Below, in pieces: positions 1 through 8,186 of a DNA stretch of 20,194 nt. The stretch is taken from NCBI GenBank assembly GCA_045599345.1, contig JAZRVV010000022.1, positions 1-20,194 on the forward strand, given 5' to 3'. The stretch comes from UBA1227 sp045599345 (GTDB lineage Bacteria > Bacillota > Clostridia > Oscillospirales > Acutalibacteraceae). A model generated the notes under the pieces. It saw only the letters and a program-made list of their open reading frames with translations, was not told the origin of the DNA and ran no database searches. The translations under genes were made by a program, and so were the position numbers. The first letter of the stretch is position 1, and each line of letters starts with the position of its first letter.

Positions 1-15
1 CGCGGTAAGTAAGGA

Positions 16-77
16 CGAGGGCTTTAGACCTCGGCCAAACCTTTAAAAAGTGTTAACCCTATTAAAGTGATTAACAC
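16..77 (+). repeat. Two inverted repeats upstream of rplL
   Basis: Two short hairpins precede rplL. CGAGG at 16-20 pairs with CCTCG at 29-33, and GTGTTAA at 50-56 pairs with TTAACAC at 71-77 around a 14-nt loop. Neither is followed by a clear T-run, so they are not obvious terminators. They could be processing or stability elements in the mRNA between an upstream gene (rplJ would be usual) and rplL, but rplJ itself is not visible here. I see no convincing promoter between them and rplL. Confidence 0.4.
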
Positions 78-124
78 GTCAAACTAGTAAATTAATTCTA
101 AAAAATATATTGGAGGAAAATAAA

Positions 125-502
125 ATGGCTTCAGAGAAAGTAACAGCTCTTCTTGAAGAGATTAAAACAATGTCAGTTCTTGAACTTTCAGAACTCGTAC
201 ACGCAGTAGAAGATGAATTTGGCGTATCAGCAGCAGCTGCAGTAGCAGTAGCTGGTCCAGTTGCAGCAGCAGGTGCAGCAGCTGAGGAGAAGTCAGAATT
301 CGATCTTGAGCTTACAGAAGTAGGCGCAGAGAAGATTAAGGTAATCAAGGCAGTTCGTGAGATCACAGGTCTCGGTCTTGCAGAAGCTAAGGCTCTCGTT
401 GATGGTGCTCCAAAGGTACTCAAGGAAGCTATGGGCAAGGACGATGCAGAAGCTGCTAAGGCTAAGCTCGAAGAAGTTGGCGCTAAGGTTACACTTAAGT
501 AA
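125..502 (+). CDS. rplL: 50S ribosomal protein L7/L12
   Basis: This is the multicopy acidic stalk protein of the large ribosomal subunit, which recruits and activates translation GTPases. The 125-aa product has the expected three parts: an N-terminal dimerisation helix (about residues 1-35), an Ala/Val/Gly-rich hinge (about 37-58), and the globular C-terminal domain with the conserved KIxVIKxVRxITGLGLAEAK stretch and a C-terminal VGAKVTLK. The ATG at 125 is chosen over an in-frame TTG at 110 because GGAGG at 112-116 sits 8 nt before it and overlaps the TTG. Codon use is strongly biased, as expected for a very highly expressed gene. A strong terminator follows at once, so rpoB is not cotranscribed directly downstream as it is in many bacteria. 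Confidence 0.98.
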   Translation: MASEKVTALLEEIKTMSVLELSELVHAVEDEFGVSAAAAVAVAGPVAAAGAAAEEKSEFDLELTEVGAEKIKVIKAVREITGLGLAEAKALVDGAPKVLKEAMGKDDAEAAKAKLEEVGAKVTLK

Positions 503-524
503 TTTAAAACTTCAGAAATCAAAG

Positions 525-553
525 GCTCTAGGGATTTTCCCTAGAGCTTTTTC
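525..553 (+). terminator. Rho-independent terminator after rplL
   Basis: A perfect 9-bp stem (GCTCTAGGG 525-533 with CCCTAGAGC 539-547) closes a 5-nt ATTTT loop and is followed by a T-run. It lies 22 nt after the rplL stop and separates rplL from the next gene, which has its own promoter. Confidence 0.95.
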
Positions 554-556
554 TTG

Positions 557-585
557 TTGTTTATATTTTTCATCTATGGTAAAAT
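557..585 (+). promoter_or_regulatory. Sigma-A promoter with extended -10 for the flavoprotein gene
   Basis: TTGTTT (557-562) and TAAAAT (580-585) are separated by 17 bp, and a TG at 577-578 makes an extended -10. It lies between the rplL terminator and the oxidoreductase gene, with a predicted leader of about 35 nt. Confidence 0.75.
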
Positions 586-627
586 ATTTTTACTATATTT
601 ACGGAATAATATTATGAGGTGATATAT

Positions 628-2028
628 ATGGGAAAGAAAATTATCGTTGCTGGTGCAGGCCACGGCGGACTTACAGCTGCTGGTTTGCTTGCTGAAAAAG
701 GATTTGATGTAACAATCTATGAGCGCGGCCAGAAGGGCAAGCTCGGCTATGATTGGACAGACATCTTTGATCCAAAGGCACTTGACCTTGTTGGTTGCCC
801 ACGTCCTTCTGAGGATAAGTTTGAGTGGAAAGTTGATATGACTTTCTGGGGCCCAAATACAAATCCAGACGCCAAGATTCGCCAGAGAGTTCCAAACGAT
901 CCAGAAGAGATGGAAATCAAGATGGAACGTTCTGACATCTATGACCTCCTTGTTAACTTTGCAGAGTCAAAGGGCGCAAAGATTGAATATGGCGTAAACG
1001 TTCTTGGCCCAATCATGGAAAAGGACAGAGTTGTTGGTATCAAGACAGACAAGGGCGACATCCTTGGCGATATGGTTATCGACTGCTGCGGATGTGAATC
1101 TCCAGTACGTGTTAACCTTCCTGCATACCTTGGCATTCAAAAGCACCCACGTTGGGGCGAGAAGTTCCATGTATATCGTGCATTCTATGATCTTCCAGTT
1201 CCAATCGAGTCAGTTGATGACCTTTACAAGGTAATCCTCTTCCCAGATAAGGAATCAGTAGGTATTGCTTGGATCGCATCTGAGGCAACAGAGAAAGAGT
1301 CTCATTCTGACCTTCTTATCGGTCATATGGATCCATTCACAGAGGCAGAGGCACTCGTTCTCGCTGAAAAGTATAGAAAGACAGAGCCACAGCTCGGTAC
1401 CAAGATGACTCGTGGTGGTTATTTCACACTTATCCCAGTTCGTCAGCCACTTTCAATCATGGTAGCTAACGGCTACGCAGCACTTGGTGATAGCGCATTC
1501 ATGACAGTTCCAATTATCGGTTCTGGTATCGGTAATGCAATCAAGAATTCCAAGATTTTGGCAGAAGTTATCGCTGCTGACGCAACAGAGACATACTCAG
1601 CTGATGTACTCTGGGAGTACCAGTACAAGTACTTTAACAAGATGGGCCGTAACATTGCTCCTCTTGCACTTGCAAAGCTCGTTTTGACACGTGTTACTCA
1701 GGACGAACTTAAGTATGCAATTGATAAGGGTCTCCTCACATACCGTGAGATGACAATCACAGCTAACCATACATCAATTTGGAAGTTCTTACATGCAGAC
1801 ATGAGCCTCGTTCAGAGAGGTATCGACCTTGCTAAGAACCCTGGCCTCCTAAAGAAGGTTGCTCCAGTTGTTCTCGATATCGTAGAGTACTACATCGTAT
1901 CTTTCATGATTCCAAAGAACTACAGCTTGAACGCTGTTAAGGCTTGGGCTAAGAAGTATGATCATGTATTTGAGAAGAGACTTCCAAAGGACAAGGTTGC
2001 AGAAGACAACGCTCGTTACAACGACTAA
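628..2028 (+). CDS. FAD-dependent oxidoreductase (geranylgeranyl reductase / FixC-like fold)
   Basis: A 466-aa flavoprotein of unknown substrate. The N terminus is a Rossmann dinucleotide-binding fold with GAGHGG at residues 9-14, followed by an acidic strand end (IYER). A second FAD-contact motif, ALGDSAF, has its GD at residues 287-288 and is followed by a glycine-rich GSGIGNAI segment. This architecture is shared by the geranylgeranyl reductase / FixC / squalene-epoxidase-like flavoproteins. No transmembrane helix or signal peptide is evident. ATG 628 is preferred to the in-frame GTG at 619 because GAGGTG (615-620) is correctly spaced before it. It is a single-gene unit with its own promoter and terminator. 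Codon choice is as biased as in rplL, suggesting an abundant protein. The substrate could be a lipid, a quinone or a fatty acid; the sequence does not say. Confidence 0.85.
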   Translation: MGKKIIVAGAGHGGLTAAGLLAEKGFDVTIYERGQKGKLGYDWTDIFDPKALDLVGCPRPSEDKFEWKVDMTFWGPNTNPDAKIRQRVPNDPEEMEIKMERSDIYDLLVNFAESKGAKIEYGVNVLGPIMEKDRVVGIKTDKGDILGDMVIDCCGCESPVRVNLPAYLGIQKHPRWGEKFHVYRAFYDLPVPIESVDDLYKVILFPDKESVGIAWIASEATEKESHSDLLIGHMDPFTEAEALVLAEKYRKTEPQLGTKMTRGGYFTLIPVRQPLSIMVANGYAALGDSAFMTVPIIGSGIGNAIKNSKILAEVIAADATETYSADVLWEYQYKYFNKMGRNIAPLALAKLVLTRVTQDELKYAIDKGLLTYREMTITANHTSIWKFLHADMSLVQRGIDLAKNPGLLKKVAPVVLDIVEYYIVSFMIPKNYSLNAVKAWAKKYDHVFEKRLPKDKVAEDNARYND

Positions 2029-2035
2029 AATTTTT

Positions 2036-2065
2036 AAAGACCTCTGGGCTTCCAGAGGTCTTTTT
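2036..2065 (+). terminator. Rho-independent terminator after the flavoprotein gene
   Basis: GACCTCTGG (2039-2047) pairs perfectly with CCAGAGGTC (2052-2060) around a GCTT loop. It is preceded by AAA and followed by TTTTT. It ends the single-gene flavoprotein transcript just before the gltX promoter. Confidence 0.95.
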
Positions 2066-2068
2066 CTG

Positions 2069-2098
2069 TTTACATTTAAAGGTATTATGTTATATAAT
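2069..2098 (+). promoter_or_regulatory. Sigma-A promoter of the gltX-glnS-metY-GPH-metA operon
   Basis: TTTACA (2069-2074) and a perfect TATAAT (2093-2098) are separated by 18 bp, immediately after the preceding terminator. Transcription would start near 2105, leaving a leader of only about 30 nt. That is too short for a T-box or a SAM riboswitch. Confidence 0.8.
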
Positions 2099-2134
2099 AT
2101 TCTTTATATTAAAAGCATTTTAGGAGCATTTGGT

Positions 2135-3787
2135 ATGGATTTCTTGAAACTTGCAGAACTCTTATTTCCAGACGTGGATAAGAGTGTCGAGTATTATGAA
2201 GAACTATATAAGGAGAGGGAGTTGCCGGAGGGCGCGCGCGTAACAAGGTTTGCGCCATCGCCAACGGGCTATCTCCATATCGGCGGCCTCTTCTCGGGAC
2301 TTATCTCGAAGCTTACGGCCGATGTGTCGGGCGGTAATTTCTACCTCCGTATCGAAGATACGGATAAAAAGCGAGAGGTAGAGGACGGCGTGTCAGGCAT
2401 CGTCAAGGGACTCCGTGATTTCGGCATCGATATCAAGGAGGGCGTGACAGGTTACGAGACTGAAGTGGGTGACTATGGTCCATACACTCAGTCAAAGCGC
2501 GCAGATGTATATCACTGCGTAGCAAAGAAGCTCGTTGTCGATGGCCTCGCATATCCATGCTTTTGCACAGCGGATGAGGTACAAGCCATCCGCGATGCAC
2601 AGGAGGCAGAGGGCGTACTTCCTGGTTACTATGGCAAGTATGCAAAATGCCGTGATTTAAGTTTTGAAGAAATCAAAGAAAAAATAGATGCAGGAATCCC
2701 ATATGTTTTGAGACTTCGCTCACAGGGACGTGAGGATGGCAAGATTATCTTTGATGATATGATCAAGGGCAAGATAGAAATGCCAGAAAATATCGTTGAT
2801 ATCGTTCTTTTGAAAACAGACGGTATTCCAACATACCACTTTGCTCATTGTTGCGATGACCACTTTATGAGAACTACACATGTTGTCAGAGGCGATGAGT
2901 GGATCTCATCAGTTCCAACTCATATCCAACTTTTCAAGTCATGTGGATTCAAAGTTCCAAAGTATGCTCATATCGCTCCTATCATGAAACTCGACGATGG
3001 CAACAAGCGCAAGCTTTCAAAGCGCAAGGACCCAGAGGCAGCTGTGGAGTTCTACAGCGAGCAGGGTTATCCAAAGGAGTCAGTGCTCGAGTACCTCTAC
3101 ACTTTGGCAAACTCAAACTTTGAGGACTGGCGCCGTGCGAACAAGGATGCAGCGCTCTCAGAGTTCCCATTCAATTTAAAGAAGATGAGCGTTTCTGGTG
3201 CTCTCTTTGACCTTGTTAAAATGAACGATGTTTCCAAGAATGTCATCTGTGTCAAGGATGCCGATTGGGTGCTTGAGCGCACACTTGCTTGGGCAGAGGA
3301 GTATGACAAGGACTTTTATGAGTTGCTCGCTGCTGACAAAGCAAAGGCACGTGCAATACTCAACATTGATAGAGAAAATCCAAAGCCACGTAAGGACATT
3401 GCAAAGTGGTCTGATGTTCCAGAGTATGTATCTTACTTCTATGGCTTCAAACCAGACTTTAGCGTGCTTCCAGAAAACATAGACAAGGCTGATGCCGTAG
3501 CAGTGCTGAGGGCCTATGCTGATGTCTGGAGCCCAGAGGACGACAAGGATGCATGGTTCCAAAAGGTTAAGGATATCTGTGAACCACTAGGCTTTACTCC
3601 AAATGTTAAGGAGTACAAAGCAGACCCTGACAAGTTTAAGGGACATGTTGGTGACGTATCAACAATCATCCGTGTAGCAATGACTTCACGTACCAATACA
3701 CCTGACCTTTGCAGCATTATGCAGATACTTGGCAAGACAGAGGTTATGAATAGAATAGATGCTGCAATCGCAGAATGGAGTAAATAA
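2135..3787 (+). CDS. gltX: Glutamyl-tRNA synthetase (long, atypical form)
   Basis: A class I aminoacyl-tRNA synthetase that charges tRNA-Glu with glutamate. The 550-aa protein has RFAPSPTGYLHIGG (HIGH-type motif at 48-51), LRIEDTD, a VVRGDEW segment and the KMSKS-type motif KLSKR at 293-297. The C-terminal half ends in an anticodon-binding-like segment (RVAMTSRTNTP, then ILGKTEV). Bacterial GluRS is usually about 470-500 aa. This one carries a roughly 35-residue N-terminal extension before the catalytic fold and a longer C-terminal region, and its catalytic motifs differ from the commonest bacterial type. ATG 2135 has TAGGAG at 2121-2126 before it; the longer in-frame reading would start inside the upstream gene and before the promoter. 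It is the first gene of a five-gene operon, 1 nt before glnS. About 2215-2420 is visibly GC-richer than the rest. Confidence 0.93.
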   Translation: MDFLKLAELLFPDVDKSVEYYEELYKERELPEGARVTRFAPSPTGYLHIGGLFSGLISKLTADVSGGNFYLRIEDTDKKREVEDGVSGIVKGLRDFGIDIKEGVTGYETEVGDYGPYTQSKRADVYHCVAKKLVVDGLAYPCFCTADEVQAIRDAQEAEGVLPGYYGKYAKCRDLSFEEIKEKIDAGIPYVLRLRSQGREDGKIIFDDMIKGKIEMPENIVDIVLLKTDGIPTYHFAHCCDDHFMRTTHVVRGDEWISSVPTHIQLFKSCGFKVPKYAHIAPIMKLDDGNKRKLSKRKDPEAAVEFYSEQGYPKESVLEYLYTLANSNFEDWRRANKDAALSEFPFNLKKMSVSGALFDLVKMNDVSKNVICVKDADWVLERTLAWAEEYDKDFYELLAADKAKARAILNIDRENPKPRKDIAKWSDVPEYVSYFYGFKPDFSVLPENIDKADAVAVLRAYADVWSPEDDKDAWFQKVKDICEPLGFTPNVKEYKADPDKFKGHVGDVSTIIRVAMTSRTNTPDLCSIMQILGKTEVMNRIDAAIAEWSK

Positions 3788-3788
3788 A

Positions 3789-5486
3789 ATGGCAGATGAA
3801 ATTTTGAATGTTGAAGCAGAGGAGTCCGCTCCTTCTAACTTTATACATGATTTTATAGATGAGGATTTAAAGGAAGGCGTGTATGACAGAGTACAGACAC
3901 GTTTCCCACCTGAGCCAAATGGATACCTCCACATTGGCCATGCCAAGGCAATCTGCATCAACTGGGCAACAAGAAAGAAATACAGTGGTAAGTTCAATCT
4001 TCGTCTTGATGATACCAACCCAGGCAAAGAGGATGTGGAGTACGCCGAGTCAATCCGTGAGGATATTGAGTGGCTCGTAGGTGAGGAACTCCCAGAGACA
4101 CTCTATGCATCAGATTACTTTGACTTTATGTATGAGTGTGCAATCCGCCTCATCAAAAAGGGCAAAGCATTCGTATGTGACCTCTCTCCAGAGGAGATGA
4201 AGGAATACCGTGGCACACTCACAGAGCCAGGTAAGAACAGCCCATTTAGGGACAGAACAATCGAGGAGAACTTAGACCTCTTTGATAGAATGACAAAGGG
4301 AAAATTCCCTGACGGCACAAGAGTACTTCGTGCCAAGATAGATATGAGTTCACCTAACATCAATATGCGTGACCCAGTAATCTATCGTATTGCACACCTC
4401 TCACACTATCGCCAGGGCGACAAGTGGTGTGTATATCCAATGTATGACTTTGCTCATCCACTTGAGGATGCAAAGGAAGGTGTAACACATTCCCTTTGCT
4501 CACTTGAATTTGAGAACCACCGTCCACTCTATGACTGGGTTCTTGATGAGTGTGAAGTAGCAGATGTGCTTGGCTGGCAGCGTCCACGCCAGATTGAGTT
4601 TGCAAGACTTAATCTCAACTACTGCGTAACATCAAAGCGCCGCTCACTTTACCTTGTAAATGGCGGCTATGTTGATGGATGGGACGACCCACGAATGGTA
4701 ACTATCTCTGGTATGCGCCGTCGCGGATTCCCAGCAGAGGCTATTCGCGATTTCTGCGAACGCATTGGCGTATCCAAGGCCTACTCAGTCGTAGACTTTG
4801 GCCTCTTGGAAGCATGCGTACGCGACAGCCTCAACGCCTCCGCTGCTCGCGCGATGGCAGTACTTCGCCCACTCAAGGTTGTCATCGACAACTATGAGGA
4901 GGGCAAGACAGAGATAATCGAAACACCAGTTCATCCTGACCACCCAGAACTTGGTACAACCAAGGTTACATTCTCACGCGAGATATATGTTGAGCAGGAT
5001 GACTTTATGGCAGAGCCAGTAAAGAAGTACTTTAGACTCTACCCAGGTAACGAGGTTCGTCTCAAGAGTGCTTATTATATAACATGCAACTCATATGAGC
5101 AGGATGAAAACGGCAACATCACTTGCCTCCACTGTACATATGATCCAGAGTCCAAGGGTGGCGAAACACCTGACGGACGCAAGGTTCGTGGAACAATCCA
5201 TTGGGTGTCAGCAGCAAATGCTGCAAATGTTGAGGTTCGCCTCTATGACAGACTCTTTAACGTAGAAAACCCATCTGATGACTCACAGGAACTCTGCGAA
5301 TACTTAAATCCTAATTCACTTGAAGTATTAAAAGATTCAGTAGTGGACAAATCACTTCTAGATGGTCTCAAAGTTGGTGACACCTTCCAGTTTATGAGAA
5401 AGGGTTACTACACAGTGGACAAGAATTCAAGTGATGACAAGGTAATCTTTAATAGAACAGTAGACCTTAACAGTTCTTGGAAATAA
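3789..5486 (+). CDS. glnS: Glutaminyl-tRNA synthetase
   Basis: This enzyme charges tRNA-Gln directly with glutamine. The 565-aa length is normal for bacterial GlnRS. Diagnostic segments are RFPPEPNGYLHIGHAKAI (HIGH motif at 48-51), LRLDDTNP, YDFAHPLEDA, the KMSKS-equivalent VTSKRR at 280-285 (E. coli has VMSKRK), then GWDDPRM and SGMRRRG, followed by a two-lobed beta-barrel anticodon-binding region. The start lies 1 nt after the gltX stop, and its ribosome binding site (GGAG, 3777-3780) is inside gltX, so the two are probably translationally coupled. Most Firmicutes make Gln-tRNA through the GatCAB amidotransferase instead. Presence of GlnRS implies acquisition of the direct route, which is known in several Clostridia. 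Whether gatCAB also exists cannot be seen here. Confidence 0.97.
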   Translation: MADEILNVEAEESAPSNFIHDFIDEDLKEGVYDRVQTRFPPEPNGYLHIGHAKAICINWATRKKYSGKFNLRLDDTNPGKEDVEYAESIREDIEWLVGEELPETLYASDYFDFMYECAIRLIKKGKAFVCDLSPEEMKEYRGTLTEPGKNSPFRDRTIEENLDLFDRMTKGKFPDGTRVLRAKIDMSSPNINMRDPVIYRIAHLSHYRQGDKWCVYPMYDFAHPLEDAKEGVTHSLCSLEFENHRPLYDWVLDECEVADVLGWQRPRQIEFARLNLNYCVTSKRRSLYLVNGGYVDGWDDPRMVTISGMRRRGFPAEAIRDFCERIGVSKAYSVVDFGLLEACVRDSLNASAARAMAVLRPLKVVIDNYEEGKTEIIETPVHPDHPELGTTKVTFSREIYVEQDDFMAEPVKKYFRLYPGNEVRLKSAYYITCNSYEQDENGNITCLHCTYDPESKGGETPDGRKVRGTIHWVSAANAANVEVRLYDRLFNVENPSDDSQELCEYLNPNSLEVLKDSVVDKSLLDGLKVGDTFQFMRKGYYTVDKNSSDDKVIFNRTVDLNSSWK

Positions 5487-5495
5487 GGTGACAAA

Positions 5496-6770
5496 ATGAA
5501 AAAGGAAACTATATGTATCCAAGGTGGATATGTGCCTGGCAATGGTGAACCACGCCAGCTTCCAATTATCCAAAGCACAACATTTAAATATGACAGTGCT
5601 GACGAGATGGCCAAGCTCTTTGATTTAGAGGCAGATGGCTATTTCTACTCACGCTGTGGCAATCCAACATGCGACATGGTCGCAGCCAAGATTGCCGAGC
5701 TTGAGGGTGGCACAGCTGCCGTTCTCACAGGCTCAGGCATGAGTGCGAACTTCCTCGCATTCTTTAACATTGCTGGAGCGGGTGACCACGTTGTTGCAAG
5801 CGCAACAATCTATGGCGGCACATACAACATCCTCTCAACAACAATGAAGAGGATGGGTCTTTCATGCACATTTGTGGACCCTGATTGCAGCGAAGAGGAA
5901 CTCAACGCTGCCTTCCGGGATAATACAAAGTTTGTTTTCGGTGAGACAATTGCAAACCCAGCACTTACAGTGCTTGATATTGAGAAGTTTGCTACTGCTG
6001 CTCACGCTCACGGCGTGCCACTCATCGTTGACAACACATTTGCAACTCCAATCAACTGCAATCCATTCAAGTTTGGTGCTGATATCATCACACATTCAAC
6101 AACCAAGTATATGGATGGTCATGGTGCCACACTCGGTGGATGCATCGTTGACTCTGGCAACTTTGATTGGAATAAGTATGCTGATAAATATCCAGGCCTT
6201 ACAACTCCTGATGAGAGTTATCACGGTGTTGTATACACAGAAAAGTTTGGTCTCGGTGGCGCTTATATTGCCAAGGTAAATGCACAGCTTATGCGTGACC
6301 TTGGTACTGTACAGTCACCAATTAACGCATACATTTTAAACCTTGGCCTTGAAAGCTTACCTGTACGCGTTGCTCGCCACTGCGAGAACGCTCTCAAGGT
6401 TGCACAGGCACTTGAAAAGAACCCTAACGTTACATGGGTAAACTATGCAGGACTTCCTGGCAACAAGTACTATGATCGTGCCAAGAAGTACATGCCAAAT
6501 GGCACCTGTGGTGTTGTATCATTTGGCATCAAGGGTGGCAAGAGCGCAGCAGAGAAGTTCATGGCAAACCTCAAGGTTGCCTCAATTGAAACTCACGTTG
6601 CTGACGCACGCACATGTTGCCTTCACCCAGCATCAACCACTCATCGTCAGATGAACGATGAGGAACTTATCGCCGCTGGTGTACCAGGCGACCTTATTAG
6701 ATATTCATGCGGCATTGAAAATGCTGATGATCTTATCGAAGACCTTGAGCAGGCGCTCGCAAATATTTAA
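5496..6770 (+). CDS. metY: O-acetylhomoserine sulfhydrylase (PLP-dependent)
   Basis: A PLP enzyme of the Cys/Met metabolism family that forms homocysteine directly from O-acetylhomoserine and sulfide. The 424-aa length suits MetY rather than cystathionine gamma-synthase (about 380-390). Visible motifs are YSRCGNPT, the GSGMSA phosphate-binding turn, VDNTFATP, and the PLP lysine K204 in HSTTKYMDGHG. The C-terminal LHPASTTHRQM and RYSCGIEN segments are typical of the family. The AAGGTG ribosome binding site overlaps the glnS stop codon, 5 nt before ATG. It shares the operon with metA, whose active site is of the acetyl-CoA type, so the pair forms a consistent O-acetylhomoserine, direct-sulfhydrylation route. 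A methionine gamma-lyase activity is less likely but cannot be excluded by motif alone. Confidence 0.92.
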   Translation: MKKETICIQGGYVPGNGEPRQLPIIQSTTFKYDSADEMAKLFDLEADGYFYSRCGNPTCDMVAAKIAELEGGTAAVLTGSGMSANFLAFFNIAGAGDHVVASATIYGGTYNILSTTMKRMGLSCTFVDPDCSEEELNAAFRDNTKFVFGETIANPALTVLDIEKFATAAHAHGVPLIVDNTFATPINCNPFKFGADIITHSTTKYMDGHGATLGGCIVDSGNFDWNKYADKYPGLTTPDESYHGVVYTEKFGLGGAYIAKVNAQLMRDLGTVQSPINAYILNLGLESLPVRVARHCENALKVAQALEKNPNVTWVNYAGLPGNKYYDRAKKYMPNGTCGVVSFGIKGGKSAAEKFMANLKVASIETHVADARTCCLHPASTTHRQMNDEELIAAGVPGDLIRYSCGIENADDLIEDLEQALANI

Positions 6771-6784
6771 TTGATGGTGATTTA

Positions 6785-8182
6785 ATGGAAAAAGCATTAA
6801 GCACCAAGGCCGAAGTATCATACGGCCTCAGTGCTGTTGGTAAAGATATGATGTTTATGCTCACGAGCAGTTATGTTCTTTACTACTTCCAAGATGTACT
6901 TGGAACTAGTGCGTGGGCGATGGGTATCATCCTTCTTTGCGCTCGTATATTTGATGCGTTTAACGACCCTATTATGGGTGTTATTACTGCAAAGACAAAA
7001 ACTAGATGGGGCAAGTTTAGACCATGGCTTTTAATCGGCACAGGCCTTAACTCCATTATTACAGTAATTATGTTTGCAGCACCACGCGACTTGGGACCAA
7101 AGGGCCTTGTCGCTTACGCTGCAATCACTTACATCCTCTGGGGTGTTACTTATACGATGGCCGACATTCCGTTCTGGTCTATGGTGCCGTCGATGACGAC
7201 ACCGGGCAAAGAGCGTGAACGCCTAACACAGGTCGGCCGTACATGCGCCACCATCGGCGGCGCAATCGTAACCGTTGCAGCTATGATTTGCGTTATGGCG
7301 CTTGGCAACGGTGACGAGAGAGTAGGATTTAAGTGGTATGCACTTATTATCTCTGTTTTCACATTTGTTGCTATGCTTGGTGTTTGCTTTACAATGAAGG
7401 AGAAGTCAACTGAAAACATTGAGACGACTTCAGTAAAGTACATGTTCAAGGCACTCTTTAAGAATGATCAGGCGCTCACAATGGCGCTCACAATCATCTT
7501 TATCAACACAGCCTTTTATATCACAGCCAACCTTGCAATTTATTTCTATAAGTACGCAATTGGTGGTGAGGGCTGGTACAACAACTATACGATGTTCGCA
7601 GTAGTGGGCGGCAGTTTCCAAGCTCTTTCGATGATATTCTTCTTCCCACTCCTTAGAAAACGTATGAGTGCTATTTCTGTTTTCAAGACTGCCCTTATTG
7701 GTGCGGCAGTAGGATATGTAATCTTTACACTTATCGTATTCTTACACCTTCATCACTATTTCCTCTATATTCCAGCTGCAATCATCTTCTCTTGCAACGG
7801 ACTTTTGATGGTACTCCTTACTATCTTCCTTGCGGATTCGGTTGACTATGGAGAATACAAAAATGGCAACAGGGACGAATCGGTAATCTTCTCGATTCAG
7901 ACTCTTGTTGTTAAGTTTGCATCTGGCGTATCTGCACTTGTTGCATCAATCTGTATTTCAACTTTCAACATCAGCAAAGATACATCACATGTAGCGGGCC
8001 AGTTGCTTACAGGTAGCGCATTGCGCGGACTTGAAATTACAATTACAATTGTACCAATGATAATCTTTATCTTCGCAGCAATTGTATTTATTAAAAAATA
8101 TAATTTGACCGAAGATAAGATGAAAGCTATAACCTCAGCGCTTGACGAGCGCAAAGAAAACAAGGACACAGAAGGCGAGTGA
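6785..8182 (+). CDS. GPH-family (MelB-like) sodium/proton symporter
   Basis: A 465-aa integral membrane transporter with about 12 hydrophobic segments. It belongs to the glycoside-pentoside-hexuronide:cation symporter family within the MFS fold. Signature features are the N-terminal GLSAVGKDMMF, the loop DAFNDPIMG with Asp57 and Asp61 (equivalent to the cation-site aspartates of MelB), and TKTRWGKFRPW at 71-81. The C-terminal half has DSVDYGEYKNG, another family hallmark. GPH members normally import sugars, sugar acids or glycosides. No sugar gene is nearby: it sits between metY (14 nt) and metA (4 nt), so its substrate is open and could be a methionine-related or entirely unrelated compound. 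The end is fixed by a TGA and the start by a weak GGTGA site. Confidence 0.88.
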   Translation: MEKALSTKAEVSYGLSAVGKDMMFMLTSSYVLYYFQDVLGTSAWAMGIILLCARIFDAFNDPIMGVITAKTKTRWGKFRPWLLIGTGLNSIITVIMFAAPRDLGPKGLVAYAAITYILWGVTYTMADIPFWSMVPSMTTPGKERERLTQVGRTCATIGGAIVTVAAMICVMALGNGDERVGFKWYALIISVFTFVAMLGVCFTMKEKSTENIETTSVKYMFKALFKNDQALTMALTIIFINTAFYITANLAIYFYKYAIGGEGWYNNYTMFAVVGGSFQALSMIFFFPLLRKRMSAISVFKTALIGAAVGYVIFTLIVFLHLHHYFLYIPAAIIFSCNGLLMVLLTIFLADSVDYGEYKNGNRDESVIFSIQTLVVKFASGVSALVASICISTFNISKDTSHVAGQLLTGSALRGLEITITIVPMIIFIFAAIVFIKKYNLTEDKMKAITSALDERKENKDTEGE

Positions 8183-8186
8183 TTTT

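Noticed and set aside
1..12. Possible last codons of rplJ (CGC GGT AAG TAA)
   Set aside because: Three codons are too few to support a gene, although rplJ upstream would be expected.
79..522. Minus-strand Ala/Ser-rich reading frame opposite rplL
   Set aside because: It is a shadow of the repetitive Ala-rich rplL codons; it overlaps a highly conserved gene completely.
2029..2134. Possible T-box or SAM riboswitch upstream of gltX and the met genes
   Set aside because: The interval holds a terminator for the previous gene and a promoter, leaving about 30 nt of leader, and no specifier loop or T-box sequence is seen.
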